A DNA stretch of 64,000 nucleotides from Methylobacterium aerolatum (GCF_022179085.1 NZ_BPQE01000034.1:34286-98285), one strand, 5' to 3'. Shown: positions 9,192-17,948, numbered from the stretch's first letter. Notes: generated by a model from the letters alone, not told the origin. A program made the numbers and translations.

Positions 9192-10757
9192 ATGATGACG
9201 AGGACGGCCCGGACAGGCGCCGCGTGGGCCGCGGCGGCGCGGACGATGCTCGGCGCGAGCGCGGGGTCGCTCGCGGCCCTCGCGCTGTCGGCCTGCGCCG
9301 TGGGGCCGAACTTCGTGCCCCCGGAGGCGCCGCCCGTCTCGCGCTACACCAAGGAGCCGCTGAAGAATCCCTCGGCGGCGGACACGGTGCGCACCCGCCA
9401 GGGCGGCTCGGCCGACCAGAGCTTCGTCTCGGGGGCGGACATCCCCGCCGAATGGTGGAAGCTCTTCCACTCGAAGGCGCTGAACCGCCTCGTGGAGCAG
9501 GCGCTCGCCAACAACCCGACCCTGGAGGCGGCCCAGGCCGGCCTGCGCGTCGCCCAGCAGAACGTGCTGGCGCAGAAGGGCACCCTCTACCCGACGCTCA
9601 ACGCCACGCCGCAGATCCAGGGCGCCCGCGCGCCCGGCCTCGACCTGCAATCGCCCCTGCAGAACCAGAACCAGTTCCTCTATTCGCTCTACACGCCGCA
9701 GGCGGTGGTGGCCTACAACCCCGACGTGTTCGGCGCGGACCGGCGGCAGATCGAATCCCTGGAGGCGACCACCGAGAACCAGCGCTTCCAGCTGGAGGCC
9801 GCCTACCTCACCCTTACGGCCAACGTGGTGGCCGCCGCGATCCAGGAGGCGTCCCTCCGGGCGCAGATCGACGCGACCAAGCGGGTGATCCAGGCCCAGA
9901 CCGAGGTGCTCGGCCTCTACAACAAGCAATTGTCCCTCGGGCAGATCGCCGGGGCCGACGTGGTGCAGCAGCAGGCGGCGCTCGCCCTGTCGCAGCAATT
10001 GCTGCCGCCGCTGGAGAAGCAGCTCGCGATCCAGCGCGACCTGCTCACCGCGCTGGCCGGGCGCCTGCCTTCGGACGAAGTCTCCGAGACCTTCACCCTT
10101 TCGGCCCTGCGCCTGCCGACCCGCCTGCCGGTGAGCATCCCCTCGCGCCTCGTGCAGCAGCGGCCGGACGTGAAGGCCGCCGAGGCGCTGGTGCAGCAGG
10201 CGTCCGCCAATGTCGGCGTGGCGGTGGCCAACCGCCTGCCGCAGTTCAACATCTCCGTCACCGGCGGATCGAGCGCGGTGCGCCTCGCCCAGGTGGTGAA
10301 CCCCGGCGCGGCCTTCTTCACCATCATCGGGCAGGCGACGGCGCCGATCTTCGACGCGGGCACCCTGTTCCGGCGCCAGCGGGCGGAGGAGGAGGGGCTG
10401 ACCCAGGCCCAGGCGCAGTACAAGGCGGTGGTGATCTCCGCCTTCCAGAACGTCGCCGACGCGCTGCGCGCCCTCCAGGCCGACGCCAAGGCGGTCGCCG
10501 CCGCGGAAGCCGCCGAGCGGGCCACCGGCCAGAGCCTGGAGCTGATCCGCAAGCAGTACACGGCCGGTGCCGTGAACTCGACGCAGGTGCTGCTGGCCCA
10601 GCAGGGCTACCTCTCGGCCCTCGTCACCTCCGCTTCCGCGCGGGCGACGCAATACGCCGACACGGCGGCCCTGTTCGTGGCGCTGGGCGGCGGCTGGTGG
10701 AACCGCAACGACGTCGCGCCCCCGCCGCCGGAAAAAGACCCGCTGAAGTTCTTGTGA
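9192..10757 (+). CDS. NodT/CzcC-type outer-membrane efflux lipoprotein
   Basis: A 521-residue TolC-fold protein with a lipoprotein signal peptide: the lipobox LSAC ends at Cys35, followed by AVGPNF, the classic start of NodT-family mature proteins. Two OEP repeats follow, with helix-rich segments such as NPTLEAAQAGLRVAQQNV and the mirrored ADALRALQADAKAV. It forms the outer-membrane exit duct for the two preceding RND genes. ATG 9192 follows a GGCGGGG Shine-Dalgarno-like stretch; upstream in-frame sequence is low-quality coding. It converges on the flagellar gene with only 9 bases between stops. Confidence 0.92.
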   Translation: MMTRTARTGAAWAAAARTMLGASAGSLAALALSACAVGPNFVPPEAPPVSRYTKEPLKNPSAADTVRTRQGGSADQSFVSGADIPAEWWKLFHSKALNRLVEQALANNPTLEAAQAGLRVAQQNVLAQKGTLYPTLNATPQIQGARAPGLDLQSPLQNQNQFLYSLYTPQAVVAYNPDVFGADRRQIESLEATTENQRFQLEAAYLTLTANVVAAAIQEASLRAQIDATKRVIQAQTEVLGLYNKQLSLGQIAGADVVQQQAALALSQQLLPPLEKQLAIQRDLLTALAGRLPSDEVSETFTLSALRLPTRLPVSIPSRLVQQRPDVKAAEALVQQASANVGVAVANRLPQFNISVTGGSSAVRLAQVVNPGAAFFTIIGQATAPIFDAGTLFRRQRAEEEGLTQAQAQYKAVVISAFQNVADALRALQADAKAVAAAEAAERATGQSLELIRKQYTAGAVNSTQVLLAQQGYLSALVTSASARATQYADTAALFVALGGGWWNRNDVAPPPPEKDPLKFL

Positions 10758-10766
10758 GGGCCCGCC

Positions 10767-11558
10767 TCACACGTACATCGTGAGCGCGTCCTGCAGCATC
10801 TCGTTGGCGGCGTTCAGCACCTTGGTGTTGGCGCTGTAGGCCTGCTGCGTCTCGATCATCTTCGAGAACTGGTCGGCGATGTCGGAGGTCGATTGCTCGA
10901 CGGTGCCGCCGGTGACCGTCGCCCCGAGGAGGCCGTAGAAGGCCGAGCCCGAGCGGTCGGTGGCGAGGTAGGTGCCGCCGTCCAGCGGCGCGAGGTTGCC
11001 CGGGCCGTCGAACTGCGCCAGCGTCAGGGTGCCGAGGCTGCGGCTGCTGCCGTCGGCGCCCGTCGCCGTGAGGGCGCCCGCCGCCGAGACGGACAGGCCC
11101 ACGGGCGCGGAGGTGCCGGTCGAGACCTGCACGGGGCTCGCGGTGGAGGGGTTCGCGAACAGGTAGAAGCCCGCGCCGTTCACGAGGTAGCCGTTGGCAT
11201 CGGGCGCGAAATCGCCCCGCCGCGTGTAGCCGGTCTGGCCGCTGAAACTCGGGGAGGCGGCGGACCCGGCATTCGCCTTCACGATGAAGTAGCCATCCCC
11301 GGTGATGGCGAGGTTCGTCGGCACCTGGGTGGTCGTGAGGGTGCCCTGCACCTCCAGGCTCGTGCGGGTGCTGAGCGAGACGCCGCCCGCCGGCTGGTAG
11401 CCCGCCTCGGTCTGCGCCAGCATGTCGGCGAAGTGCGTCTCGGTGGGCTTGAACCCCGCCGTCGAGGCGTTGGCGATGTTGCCCGAGATGTTGTTGAGGG
11501 CGAAGGCTTGGGCGGACAGGCCGCTGGTCGAGTTCGAGACCGCGTCGAGGAGGCTCAT
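10767..11558 (-). CDS. Flagellar hook/rod family protein (FlgE/FlgF/FlgG-like)
   Basis: The 263-residue product begins MSLLDAVSNSTSGLSAQAFALNNISGNIANASTAGFK, the N-terminal flagellar rod/hook signature, and ends with QQAYSANTKVLNAANEMLQDAL, the C-terminal FlgBb domain. In between is the hook domain (ITGDGYFIV). It is short for a hook protein and closest in size to FlgF/FlgG. No other flagellar gene lies in the window, so it is an isolated copy; I cannot say which of the paralogues it is. It sits 71 bases downstream of yjbQ on the same strand. Confidence 0.82.
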   Translation of the reverse strand: MSLLDAVSNSTSGLSAQAFALNNISGNIANASTAGFKPTETHFADMLAQTEAGYQPAGGVSLSTRTSLEVQGTLTTTQVPTNLAITGDGYFIVKANAGSAASPSFSGQTGYTRRGDFAPDANGYLVNGAGFYLFANPSTASPVQVSTGTSAPVGLSVSAAGALTATGADGSSRSLGTLTLAQFDGPGNLAPLDGGTYLATDRSGSAFYGLLGATVTGGTVEQSTSDIADQFSKMIETQQAYSANTKVLNAANEMLQDALTMYV

Positions 11559-11629
11559 GGCGACGTCCCTCCGGACGGCCCCGAGGAAGGGGGCGACGAT
11601 CCGGCCCGGAGGTTATGGTTTCGGAGGCG

Positions 11630-12130
11630 TTAAGGGCGGGTGTGTTCCTGTTTGTTTCGGACGTCCGCTCCCACCACCCCCAAGAGAATCTCCCGCCGGT
11701 GCGGCCGGTCGCGGTGCTCGATCAGGTAGATGCCCTGCCATGTCCCGAGCCCGAGCCGCCCTCCGGCCACCGGAATCACGAGGCCGGAATCGGAGAGCAT
11801 CGTGCGGATATGGGCGGGCATGTCGTCCGGCCCCTCCGAGCCGTGGACGTAGGCCCCATGGCGGGGGGCGAGGCTGTCGAGTGCCGTCAGCAGGTCCCTC
11901 TGCACGTCGGGGTCGGCGTTCTCCTGGATGGTGAGGGACGCCGAGGTGTGGCGGCAGAACACGGTGGCGAGGCCGTGCGTGACGCCGCTGTCGCGCACGA
12001 ACCCGGCGACCGCCTCGGTGAAATCCGTAAAACCCTGGCCGGGCGTGGCGATGGTGAGCCGCCCGCCGGCGTGGCGCGTCACCGGGCCGGAGGCCAGGGT
12101 CTCGACGCGCCCGATCTGCCCCTGTCTCAT
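11630..12130 (-). CDS. yjbQ: YjbQ-family protein (secondary thiamine-phosphate synthase enzyme)
   Basis: A 166-residue UPF0047/YjbQ protein. Hallmarks are the CRHTSASLTIQENAD segment with the conserved His and Glu, a second conserved block HGSEGPDDMPAHI, and the C-terminal GTWQGIYLIEHRDRPHRR. Members rescue thiamine-phosphate synthase defects when overexpressed, but their real substrate is unknown. Its ATG overlaps the stop of the upstream ligase gene by four bases (ATGA), so the two are translationally coupled. The chosen start at 12130 gives the family-typical length. Confidence 0.88.
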   Translation of the reverse strand: MRQGQIGRVETLASGPVTRHAGGRLTIATPGQGFTDFTEAVAGFVRDSGVTHGLATVFCRHTSASLTIQENADPDVQRDLLTALDSLAPRHGAYVHGSEGPDDMPAHIRTMLSDSGLVIPVAGGRLGLGTWQGIYLIEHRDRPHRREILLGVVGADVRNKQEHTRP

Positions 12131-13953
12131 GCGGTGTCCTCCAGGGTCCCGCCCGGGGCGATTGCCTTCTCGCCCCGGGCGAGGATGCGCTCCAGCACAT
12201 CGATCCGGTCGGCCTCCGCCGGGGGCTTGTCCCAGCGGATGCGGCTCACCCGCGGGAAGCGCATGGCCACCCCGGACTTGTGCCGGGTCGAGCGTTGCAC
12301 GCCTTCGAAAGCGATTTCCAGCACGAGGCCCGCCTCGCGCCCGTAGGCCACCTCCCGCACCGGGCCGAAGCGCTTCGTGGTGTGGTTGCGGACGTAGCGG
12401 TCGAGCTTGGCGAGTTCCGCGTCGGTGAAGCCGTGATACGCCTTGCCCACCGGCACCAGCTCGTCGCCGCCCTCCGGCGCCTCCCGCCACACGCCGAACG
12501 TGTAGTCCGAGTAGAAGGACGAGCGCTTCCCGTGCCCGCGCTGGGCGTACATCATCACGGCATCGACGATGTGCGGTTCGCGCTTCCACTTCCACCACGG
12601 GCCCTTGGGGCGGCCGGGGAGGTAGGGGCTGTTCCGCCGCTTGAGCATCACGCCCTCGATGGCGTCGGCATCCTCGCCCGCCCCCACCGAGGCCGGGTCG
12701 GCCCGCGCCGCGGCGAGCGCGTCCCAGTCGGCGAAGGGCACCAGCGGCGAGATGTCGACCCGCGCGTGGTCGAGTTTTTTTATGACTTGCTCCAGCCTGG
12801 TCCGGCGGGTCGAGAAGGGCTCCTGCCGCAGGTCCTCGCCCTCGCTCGTCAGCAGGTCGTAGGCGCGGACATGGGCGGGGAACTCTTCCAGCAGCTTCCC
12901 CGTCACCGCCTTCCGGTTGAGCCGTTGCTGGAGCACGTTGAAGCTCTGCACCCGGCCCTCGCGCAGGATCAGCAACTCGCCGTCGAGCGCGCCCTCGAAG
13001 GTGATCGCCTCGGCCAAGTCGGGGAAGGCGCCCGTGATGTCCTCCCCCGTGCGGGAATAGACCTTGCCCACCTGCTGGCCCGCCCGGTCGCGCCCGCCGA
13101 CGAGCTGGACGCGGATGCCGTCCCACTTCCACTCGGCGGAGAAGGCCTCCGGCTCCAGCTTGTCGAGGTCGTCCCGCTCCTCGATCGGGTGCGAGAGCAT
13201 CGGCGGGCGGAACGGGGCGGGGTTCAGGGTCTCGGGGCGCTCGGCCCGGCCCTCCACCCAGGCGAACAGCGTCTCGAAGGGCGGTTCCAGCCCGTGCCAG
13301 ACCTCCTCCACCTCGTCCGCCCCATGGCCGCCGAGCGCGCCCACGGCGGTCTTGGCGAGACGGGCCGAGACGCCGACCCGGAGGTTGCCGGTGACGAGCT
13401 TCAGGAGCGCCCAGCGTCCGGTCTCGTCGAGGGCGTCCAGCCATTGGGTCAGGTGCTGCGGCAACTCCCGTTTGGGGATGGTGGCGAGCGTGTTCACCAC
13501 CTCCGCGAGGGAGGGGACGTGGGGGGGCGGGTTGTTGTGGCCGATGGGGGCCGCATGATCCTCACCCTCGGTGCGGGTGTCCCTCTCCCTTGCGGGGAGG
13601 GGGAGGGGTGGGGGTGGTGCCGGAGAGGTCGCGGCGGTGCCTTCTGCACCACCCCCACCCCGCAAGGGGGAGGGGGAGTGGGGAGCGGGCCAGATGAGCG
13701 CGGTCGTCTCGGCCAGATCCCCCACGTAGTTGTGCGACAGCCGGAACAGCAGCGGGTCGATCCGCTCCTCCACCAGCCCCCGGATCAGGGCCGGCTTGGC
13801 CTCCCGGAAGCTCAAGGTGCCCGTCATGGCGCCGAGCGCGAAGCCGCGCTCCGGGTCGGGCGTGCGCGAGAAGTAATCCTGCAGCAGCCGCAGCTTGGCG
13901 TTGCGGCGGGGCTCGTAGCCGAGGCGGTCGAGGAGGTGGGCGAACTCGTTCAC
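12127..13953 (-). CDS. ATP-dependent DNA ligase (cisplatin-type, exonuclease-linked)
   Basis: The 608-residue ligase has the adenylation motif EWKWDGIRVQ with the catalytic lysine at K276, motif III (ALDGELL), motif IV (IEGVMLKRR), motif V (WWKWKREPHIVDAVMM) and the C-terminal OB fold ending in RFPRVSRIRWDKPP. The N-terminal domain (residues 1-90) is interrupted by an extra proline/arginine-rich stretch, residues about 91-125, that coincides exactly with a palindromic DNA repeat. The GTG start at 13953 overlaps the stop of the exonuclease gene (GTGA). In many Rhizobiales this ligase clusters with an exonuclease, an Lhr-like helicase and PdeM; only the exonuclease is present here. Confidence 0.92.
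   Translation of the reverse strand: MNEFAHLLDRLGYEPRRNAKLRLLQDYFSRTPDPERGFALGAMTGTLSFREAKPALIRGLVEERIDPLLFRLSHNYVGDLAETTALIWPAPHSPSPLRGGGGAEGTAATSPAPPPPLPLPARERDTRTEGEDHAAPIGHNNPPPHVPSLAEVVNTLATIPKRELPQHLTQWLDALDETGRWALLKLVTGNLRVGVSARLAKTAVGALGGHGADEVEEVWHGLEPPFETLFAWVEGRAERPETLNPAPFRPPMLSHPIEERDDLDKLEPEAFSAEWKWDGIRVQLVGGRDRAGQQVGKVYSRTGEDITGAFPDLAEAITFEGALDGELLILREGRVQSFNVLQQRLNRKAVTGKLLEEFPAHVRAYDLLTSEGEDLRQEPFSTRRTRLEQVIKKLDHARVDISPLVPFADWDALAAARADPASVGAGEDADAIEGVMLKRRNSPYLPGRPKGPWWKWKREPHIVDAVMMYAQRGHGKRSSFYSDYTFGVWREAPEGGDELVPVGKAYHGFTDAELAKLDRYVRNHTTKRFGPVREVAYGREAGLVLEIAFEGVQRSTRHKSGVAMRFPRVSRIRWDKPPAEADRIDVLERILARGEKAIAPGGTLEDTA
13580..13683. repeat. ~104-bp hairpin repeat inserted inside the ligase gene, copy 2
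   Basis: Arms at 13580-13620 and 13646-13683 are near-complementary, and the centre (GTCGCGGCGGTGCCTTCTGCA) matches copy 1 at 3116-3224. It lies wholly within the open ligase frame and is translated as about 35 Pro/Gly/Arg/Ala-rich residues without breaking the frame. Confidence 0.85.
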
Positions 13954-14990
13954 GCCGCCGCCTCCGCCGGGGTGGGCTCGGCCTCGCCGTCGTCGCCGTA
14001 GCCGAGCATGTGGAGGGGCTTGGCCCGGATGCCCTGCGTGCCGCACCAGTGGACCAGGGCGTCCTCCTGCCCGTGGGTGACCCAGACCTCGCCCGCCCCC
14101 GTGTCGCGGATGGTGCGGCAGAGGTCCGGCCAGTCGGCATGGTCGGAGATCACGAGGGGCAGTTCCACGCCCTTCTGCCGGGCGCGGGCGCGCACCCGCA
14201 TCCAGCCCGAGGCGAAGCAGGTCACCGGATCGGGGAACTTGCGCGACCACAGATCCTGGATGGAGGAGGGCGGGCAGATCACGATGGCGCCGGCCAGATC
14301 CTTGCGCTCGGCGGCCACCACCTTCGGCGTCTCCCCGAGGGGGATGCCCTCGCGCTTGTACAACTCGGTGAGCTTTTCCATGGCGCCGTGCAGGTGGATC
14401 GGGCGCTCCCAGCCCTCCTCCCGCAGCAGGGCCATCACCCGCTGTGCCTTGCCGAGCGCGTAGGCGCCGACGATGTGCGTCCGCTCCGGGAAGAGCCGCT
14501 GCGACTCGATCAGCTTGCGGACCTCGCCCCGCGTGTCGGGATGGGTGAAGACCGGCAGGCCGAAGGTCGCCTCCGTGATGAACACGTCGCAGGGCACCAC
14601 CTCGAAGGGCAGGCAGGTCGGGTCGGGGGCGCGCTTGTAGTCGCCGGAGACGACGACCCGCACGCCCTCCCGCTCGATCACGATCTGCGCCGAGCCGAGC
14701 ACATGCCCGGCAGGGACGAAGCGCACGCTCACGTCGCCGACGCGCAGCGTCTCGCCGAGCTTGGCCTCCTGCGACGACCCGCAGAATGCCTCGCCGTAGC
14801 GCACGGCCATGATCCGCAGGGTCTCGGGCGTCGCCATCACGTGGGCGTGTCCGGCGCGGGCGTGGTCGGCATGGCCGTGGGTGATCAGCGCCCGCGCCAC
14901 CGGCCAGGTCGGATCGACGTGGAACTGCCCCAACGGGCAATAGAGCCCCTCACGGGTGAGGGTCAGCAGGTCGCTCGCGCGTGTGGACAT
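13950..14990 (-). CDS. Ligase-associated DNA exonuclease (metallo-beta-lactamase fold)
   Basis: A 346-residue beta-CASP/metallo-beta-lactamase nuclease of the ligase-associated exonuclease family. The zinc-binding motif THGHADHA lies at residues 37-44, with further metal ligands in PAGHVLGSAQ and VSGDYKR, and C-terminal motifs ISDHADW and VTHGQEDALVHW. It probably trims DNA ends before sealing by the ligase whose GTG start overlaps its stop. The start ATG at 14990 precedes the conserved LLTLTREGLYCP. The region upstream is a repeat shared with the divergent methyltransferase promoter. Confidence 0.9.
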   Translation of the reverse strand: MSTRASDLLTLTREGLYCPLGQFHVDPTWPVARALITHGHADHARAGHAHVMATPETLRIMAVRYGEAFCGSSQEAKLGETLRVGDVSVRFVPAGHVLGSAQIVIEREGVRVVVSGDYKRAPDPTCLPFEVVPCDVFITEATFGLPVFTHPDTRGEVRKLIESQRLFPERTHIVGAYALGKAQRVMALLREEGWERPIHLHGAMEKLTELYKREGIPLGETPKVVAAERKDLAGAIVICPPSSIQDLWSRKFPDPVTCFASGWMRVRARARQKGVELPLVISDHADWPDLCRTIRDTGAGEVWVTHGQEDALVHWCGTQGIRAKPLHMLGYGDDGEAEPTPAEAAA

Positions 14991-14998
14991 CGACCCTC

Positions 14999-15115
14999 GG
15001 CTTCGGTGGAGATTCCAAAGGGCTGCGCCCTTTGGCGGGTCGTCGGGGCAGCGCCCCGACGGTATGCAGAGTTCCGCCCTGCACCCGCGAAGGGGCTTGC
15101 CCTTTCGAAACCCTG
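14999..15115. repeat. Intergenic mosaic of short palindromes
   Basis: The 133-base divergent gap holds adjoining inverted repeats: CCAAAGGGCTGCGCCCTTTGG, then a CGGGGCAGCGCCCCG unit, then GAAGGGGCTTGCCCTTTC. A similar mosaic occurs at 28205-28330. It is a dispersed repeat rather than a coding extension of either gene. Confidence 0.65.
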
Positions 15116-15123
15116 ATCGACGC

Positions 15124-16038
15124 ATGGACAGCCACCGCAGTTCCGGCGATCTCCTCGCCGACCGTCGCTATCGCTACGCCGAGGCCTGCCTCGCCGAGGG
15201 GGATGCCGCCGCCTGCGCCGACTTGGCAGGGCAGGCGATCGAGATCGCGCCCCGCTTCGCGGCCGCGTGGCTGCTCCTCGGCCGGGCGCGGGAGGCCCTG
15301 TCCGCCACCGCCGACGCCCGCGCCGCCTACGAGGCCGCCCGGCGCCTCGATCCGGCCGACACGCTCGGCGCCGGGCTCCACCTCGCCCGGCTGGGGGACG
15401 ATGGGCGGGGCGCGCTCACGCCCGCCTACATCCGCGCCCTGTTCGACGGCTACGCGCCCCGGTTCGAGCACCACCTCGTGGAGGGCCTGCACTATGTCGG
15501 GCCGGCCCTGGTGGCGGGCGTGTTGCCGGAGGAGCCAGCCATCTTCCCCGCCGTCCTCGACCTCGGCTGCGGCACCGGCCTCGCCGGGGCGGCACTGCGC
15601 GGGCGGGCGGGCCACCTCACGGGGGTCGATCTCTCCCCGGCCATGCTCGCCCGCGCCCGGACGAAGGGATGCTACCACAGGTTGGTCGAGGCCGAACTCG
15701 GCGCCTTCCTCGCCGGGGAGCCGCCGGGCTCGGCGGACCTGTGCGTGGCGGCCGACGTCTTCATCTACTGCGCCGACCTGCGCCCCGTGTTGGCCGGCAT
15801 CGCCCGCGTGCTGCGGCCCGGCGGCTGGGCGGCCTTCACCGTGCAATCGCCGTCCTCCGAGGGGGAAGACCCCCTCCTCGGCGCGGACGGGCGCCATGCC
15901 CATCCGGATGCCCATCTGCGCGCGGCGGCGGCCGGCGCGGACCTCGCCCTGCGGGTGACGAAGGAGGCCGCCGTCCGCACCGAGAAGGGGGTTCCGGTGC
16001 CGGGCCGCGTTCTTGCATTGCAACGAAGCCCTGGATGA
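15124..16038 (+). CDS. TPR-containing class I SAM-dependent methyltransferase
   Basis: The 304-residue protein has about two N-terminal TPR-like helical repeats (residues 12-90; ADLAGQAIEIAPRFAAAWLLLGRAREAL) followed by a class I methyltransferase domain. Motif I VLDLGCGTGLAG is at about residue 144, the acidic end of strand 2 is LTGVDLSPAML, and motif IV is DLCVAADVFIYCADL. The arrangement matches alphaproteobacterial TPR-fused methyltransferases of unknown substrate, possibly acting on quinones or proteins. The start ATG 15124 lies directly after the intergenic repeat. Confidence 0.85.
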   Translation: MDSHRSSGDLLADRRYRYAEACLAEGDAAACADLAGQAIEIAPRFAAAWLLLGRAREALSATADARAAYEAARRLDPADTLGAGLHLARLGDDGRGALTPAYIRALFDGYAPRFEHHLVEGLHYVGPALVAGVLPEEPAIFPAVLDLGCGTGLAGAALRGRAGHLTGVDLSPAMLARARTKGCYHRLVEAELGAFLAGEPPGSADLCVAADVFIYCADLRPVLAGIARVLRPGGWAAFTVQSPSSEGEDPLLGADGRHAHPDAHLRAAAAGADLALRVTKEAAVRTEKGVPVPGRVLALQRSPG

Positions 16039-16108
16039 AACCTCTGCGAGCGCCGTCCATTATGGGTTGGCCGCAATCGATGCGGCCGCGCTCGCAAGGG
16101 GATGCCGC

Positions 16109-16885
16109 ATGGTGAACGAACGCGTGGACAAGGCTAAGTCCGGAGCTCCGGAAGACAAATCGTTTCCGGCGGATTCGCGGTCCAGGCTGTTCTTCGCCAT
16201 CGCGCTGGCGATGCTCGCCGGCACGGCCGACTCGATCGGCTTCCTCGAATTCTCGCAGCTCTTCATGTCCTTCATGTCGGGCAACACCACGCGCTTCGGC
16301 GTGGCCGTGTCGGCGGGCGACTGGGAGAACGTGACCCGCGTGGCCAGCACCATCGCGGTGTTCTGCTTCGGCGCCTTCCTCGGTACCCTCATCGCGGCCG
16401 CCGTCGGGCGGTGGCGCCTCTCCGTGCTGCTGACGCTCCAGGCGCTCCTGCTCTCCGCCGGCCTGCTGATGCCCTGGGGCACCTTCGCCTACCCGCTGCA
16501 CGCCTACCCGATCGTGCTGGCCCTCGGGCTGCAGAACGCCACGCTCCAGGACGAGGGTGGCCGGTCCCTCGCCCTGACCTACGTGACGGGCGCGGTGGTG
16601 CGCTTCGGCACGGGCTGCGCCAACCTGCTGCTCGGCACGGTGGCGCCCTCCTTCTGGATCCAGGCGCCCCTCTGGGCGGGCCTGAGCACCGGCGCGGTGC
16701 TGGGCGGCCTGCTCGATTACCGCTTCGGCGAACTGGCCTTCCTGTTCCCGGCCGGCCTCGCCGCGATCCTCGCCCTCATCGCCATCGGCCTCACCGTCGC
16801 CTTCCCCGGCAGCACCCTGGTCGCCGGCTCGTCGCCCGCCCCCGACGCCAGCCCCAAGGCGGAGGCCATCGACGCGATCCACTGA
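16109..16885 (+). CDS. DUF1275 (YoaK-family) membrane protein
   Basis: A 258-residue inner-membrane protein with about six hydrophobic segments. The N-terminal FAIALAMLAGTADSIGFLEFSQLFMSFMSGNTT is the family signature, and a second conserved region is GLQNATLQDEGGRSLALTYVTGAVVRFG. No biochemical role is established for DUF1275. The start at 16109 is preceded by AAGGGGA; it begins 70 bases after the methyltransferase gene. Confidence 0.85.
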   Translation: MVNERVDKAKSGAPEDKSFPADSRSRLFFAIALAMLAGTADSIGFLEFSQLFMSFMSGNTTRFGVAVSAGDWENVTRVASTIAVFCFGAFLGTLIAAAVGRWRLSVLLTLQALLLSAGLLMPWGTFAYPLHAYPIVLALGLQNATLQDEGGRSLALTYVTGAVVRFGTGCANLLLGTVAPSFWIQAPLWAGLSTGAVLGGLLDYRFGELAFLFPAGLAAILALIAIGLTVAFPGSTLVAGSSPAPDASPKAEAIDAIH

Positions 16886-17097
16886 GACGCTCCGTCATCC
16901 CACCTGTGGGCGGGGAGGGGCGGGGGAGTAGCCCCCGCCCCCTCTCTCCGCTACGCCGTCGCTGCCCGGGCGGGAGGCCGTCCATCTTCTCCCCCCGGCC
17001 ACGGAGCCGCGCGATGGATCACCGCCGCCTCACGGGAGCTCGACCGAGCGACAGCGGGCGCCCTCCGGCCCCGCCCCCGGTGGCCTGAGGCGCGGCG

Positions 17098-17769
17098 ATG
17101 CCGGATCCCGCTCCCCGCCGCCCCCGTGTCATCGCCGTCGCGGTCCAGAAGGGCGGCACCGGCAAGACGACCCTGGTCGCCTCCCTCGCCGTCGCCGCCG
17201 CGCAGGCCGGCGAGCGCGTCACCGCCTTCGACACGGACCCCCAGGGCTCCCTGTCCGCCTGGGGCACCCTGCGCACCGCCCCGGAGCCGGCCACCGACCG
17301 CCTCCGCCCGTGGGAATTCGCGCAGTTCGCGCCCATTCTGGAGCAACTCGGCGAACGCGGCCGAACCCTCGTCGTGGTCGATACGCCCGGTTCGTCGATC
17401 GGCGGCGTCGCGGCCATCCTGCGGCTGGCCGACCTCGTCCTCGTGCCGATCCGCCCCTCGCGCCTCGACCTGATGGCGGCGCTCCCGACCATCGAGGTGC
17501 TGGCCGACCAGGGCATGCGCGACCGCCTCGCCCTGGTGCTCAACCAGTGCCCGCCCGCGCCCTCGCCCCGCACCACCCTATACGCGGCGCAGCTCGACGG
17601 CCTCGGCGTGATGGCCGAGCCCGCGATCCTCCAGCGCGTCGATCACCAGGATGCCATCGCCCTGGGCCGGGGCGTCACCGAGCACGCGCCCCTCGGGCTC
17701 GCCGCCCAGGAGATCCGGTCGCTCTGGAGCTGGATCGACCGCCGCATCCCGCCGACCGGCCGCGGCTGA
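17098..17769 (+). CDS. Orphan ParA/MinD-type ATPase
   Basis: The 223-residue protein carries a deviant Walker A (QKGGTGKTT, residues 17-25, with the signature lysine K18) and the ParA motif FDTDPQGSLSAW, then VVVDTPGSS as Walker B-like A' region. No ParB or centromere-like parS site is visible beside it, so this is an orphan that may position a protein cluster or belong to a phage or plasmid-derived group. Its ATG follows a 212-base gap after the DUF1275 gene in which I see nothing definable. Confidence 0.85.
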   Translation: MPDPAPRRPRVIAVAVQKGGTGKTTLVASLAVAAAQAGERVTAFDTDPQGSLSAWGTLRTAPEPATDRLRPWEFAQFAPILEQLGERGRTLVVVDTPGSSIGGVAAILRLADLVLVPIRPSRLDLMAALPTIEVLADQGMRDRLALVLNQCPPAPSPRTTLYAAQLDGLGVMAEPAILQRVDHQDAIALGRGVTEHAPLGLAAQEIRSLWSWIDRRIPPTGRG

Positions 17770-17875
17770 GGCCGCCCGGACTCTCCCCACGACCCGCGTC
17801 CCTCGCACGGCCCTCCGGCCCGGCACGTCCGGGCCGGCGACTTCATCCCGCGCCCGTTCCGCCGTCCCCATTGGA

Positions 17876-17948
17876 TGTGCGTCGGCGCACGCTACATACA
17901 AAGTATTTGGATTAAAAAATACGCCGTTATACTGTGCGGCGGCGCACG
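17876..17948 (+). promoter_or_regulatory. Duplicated GTGCG-N4-CGCAC palindromes in an AT-rich promoter region
   Basis: Two nearly identical 16-base sites (17876-17891 and 17933-17948, differing at one base) each contain the inverted repeat GTGCG-N4-CGCAC. They flank an unusually AT-rich 40 bases. The arrangement looks like a double operator around a promoter for the small secreted protein gene at 18034. The binding protein is unknown. Confidence 0.5.

Noticed and set aside
14956-15123. N-terminal extension of the TPR-methyltransferase
   Set aside because: The added residues come from the intergenic palindrome mosaic.
16886-17097. Possible parS/ParB signal near the ParA gene
   Set aside because: No parS-like palindrome or ParB-like frame is visible in the gaps on either side.
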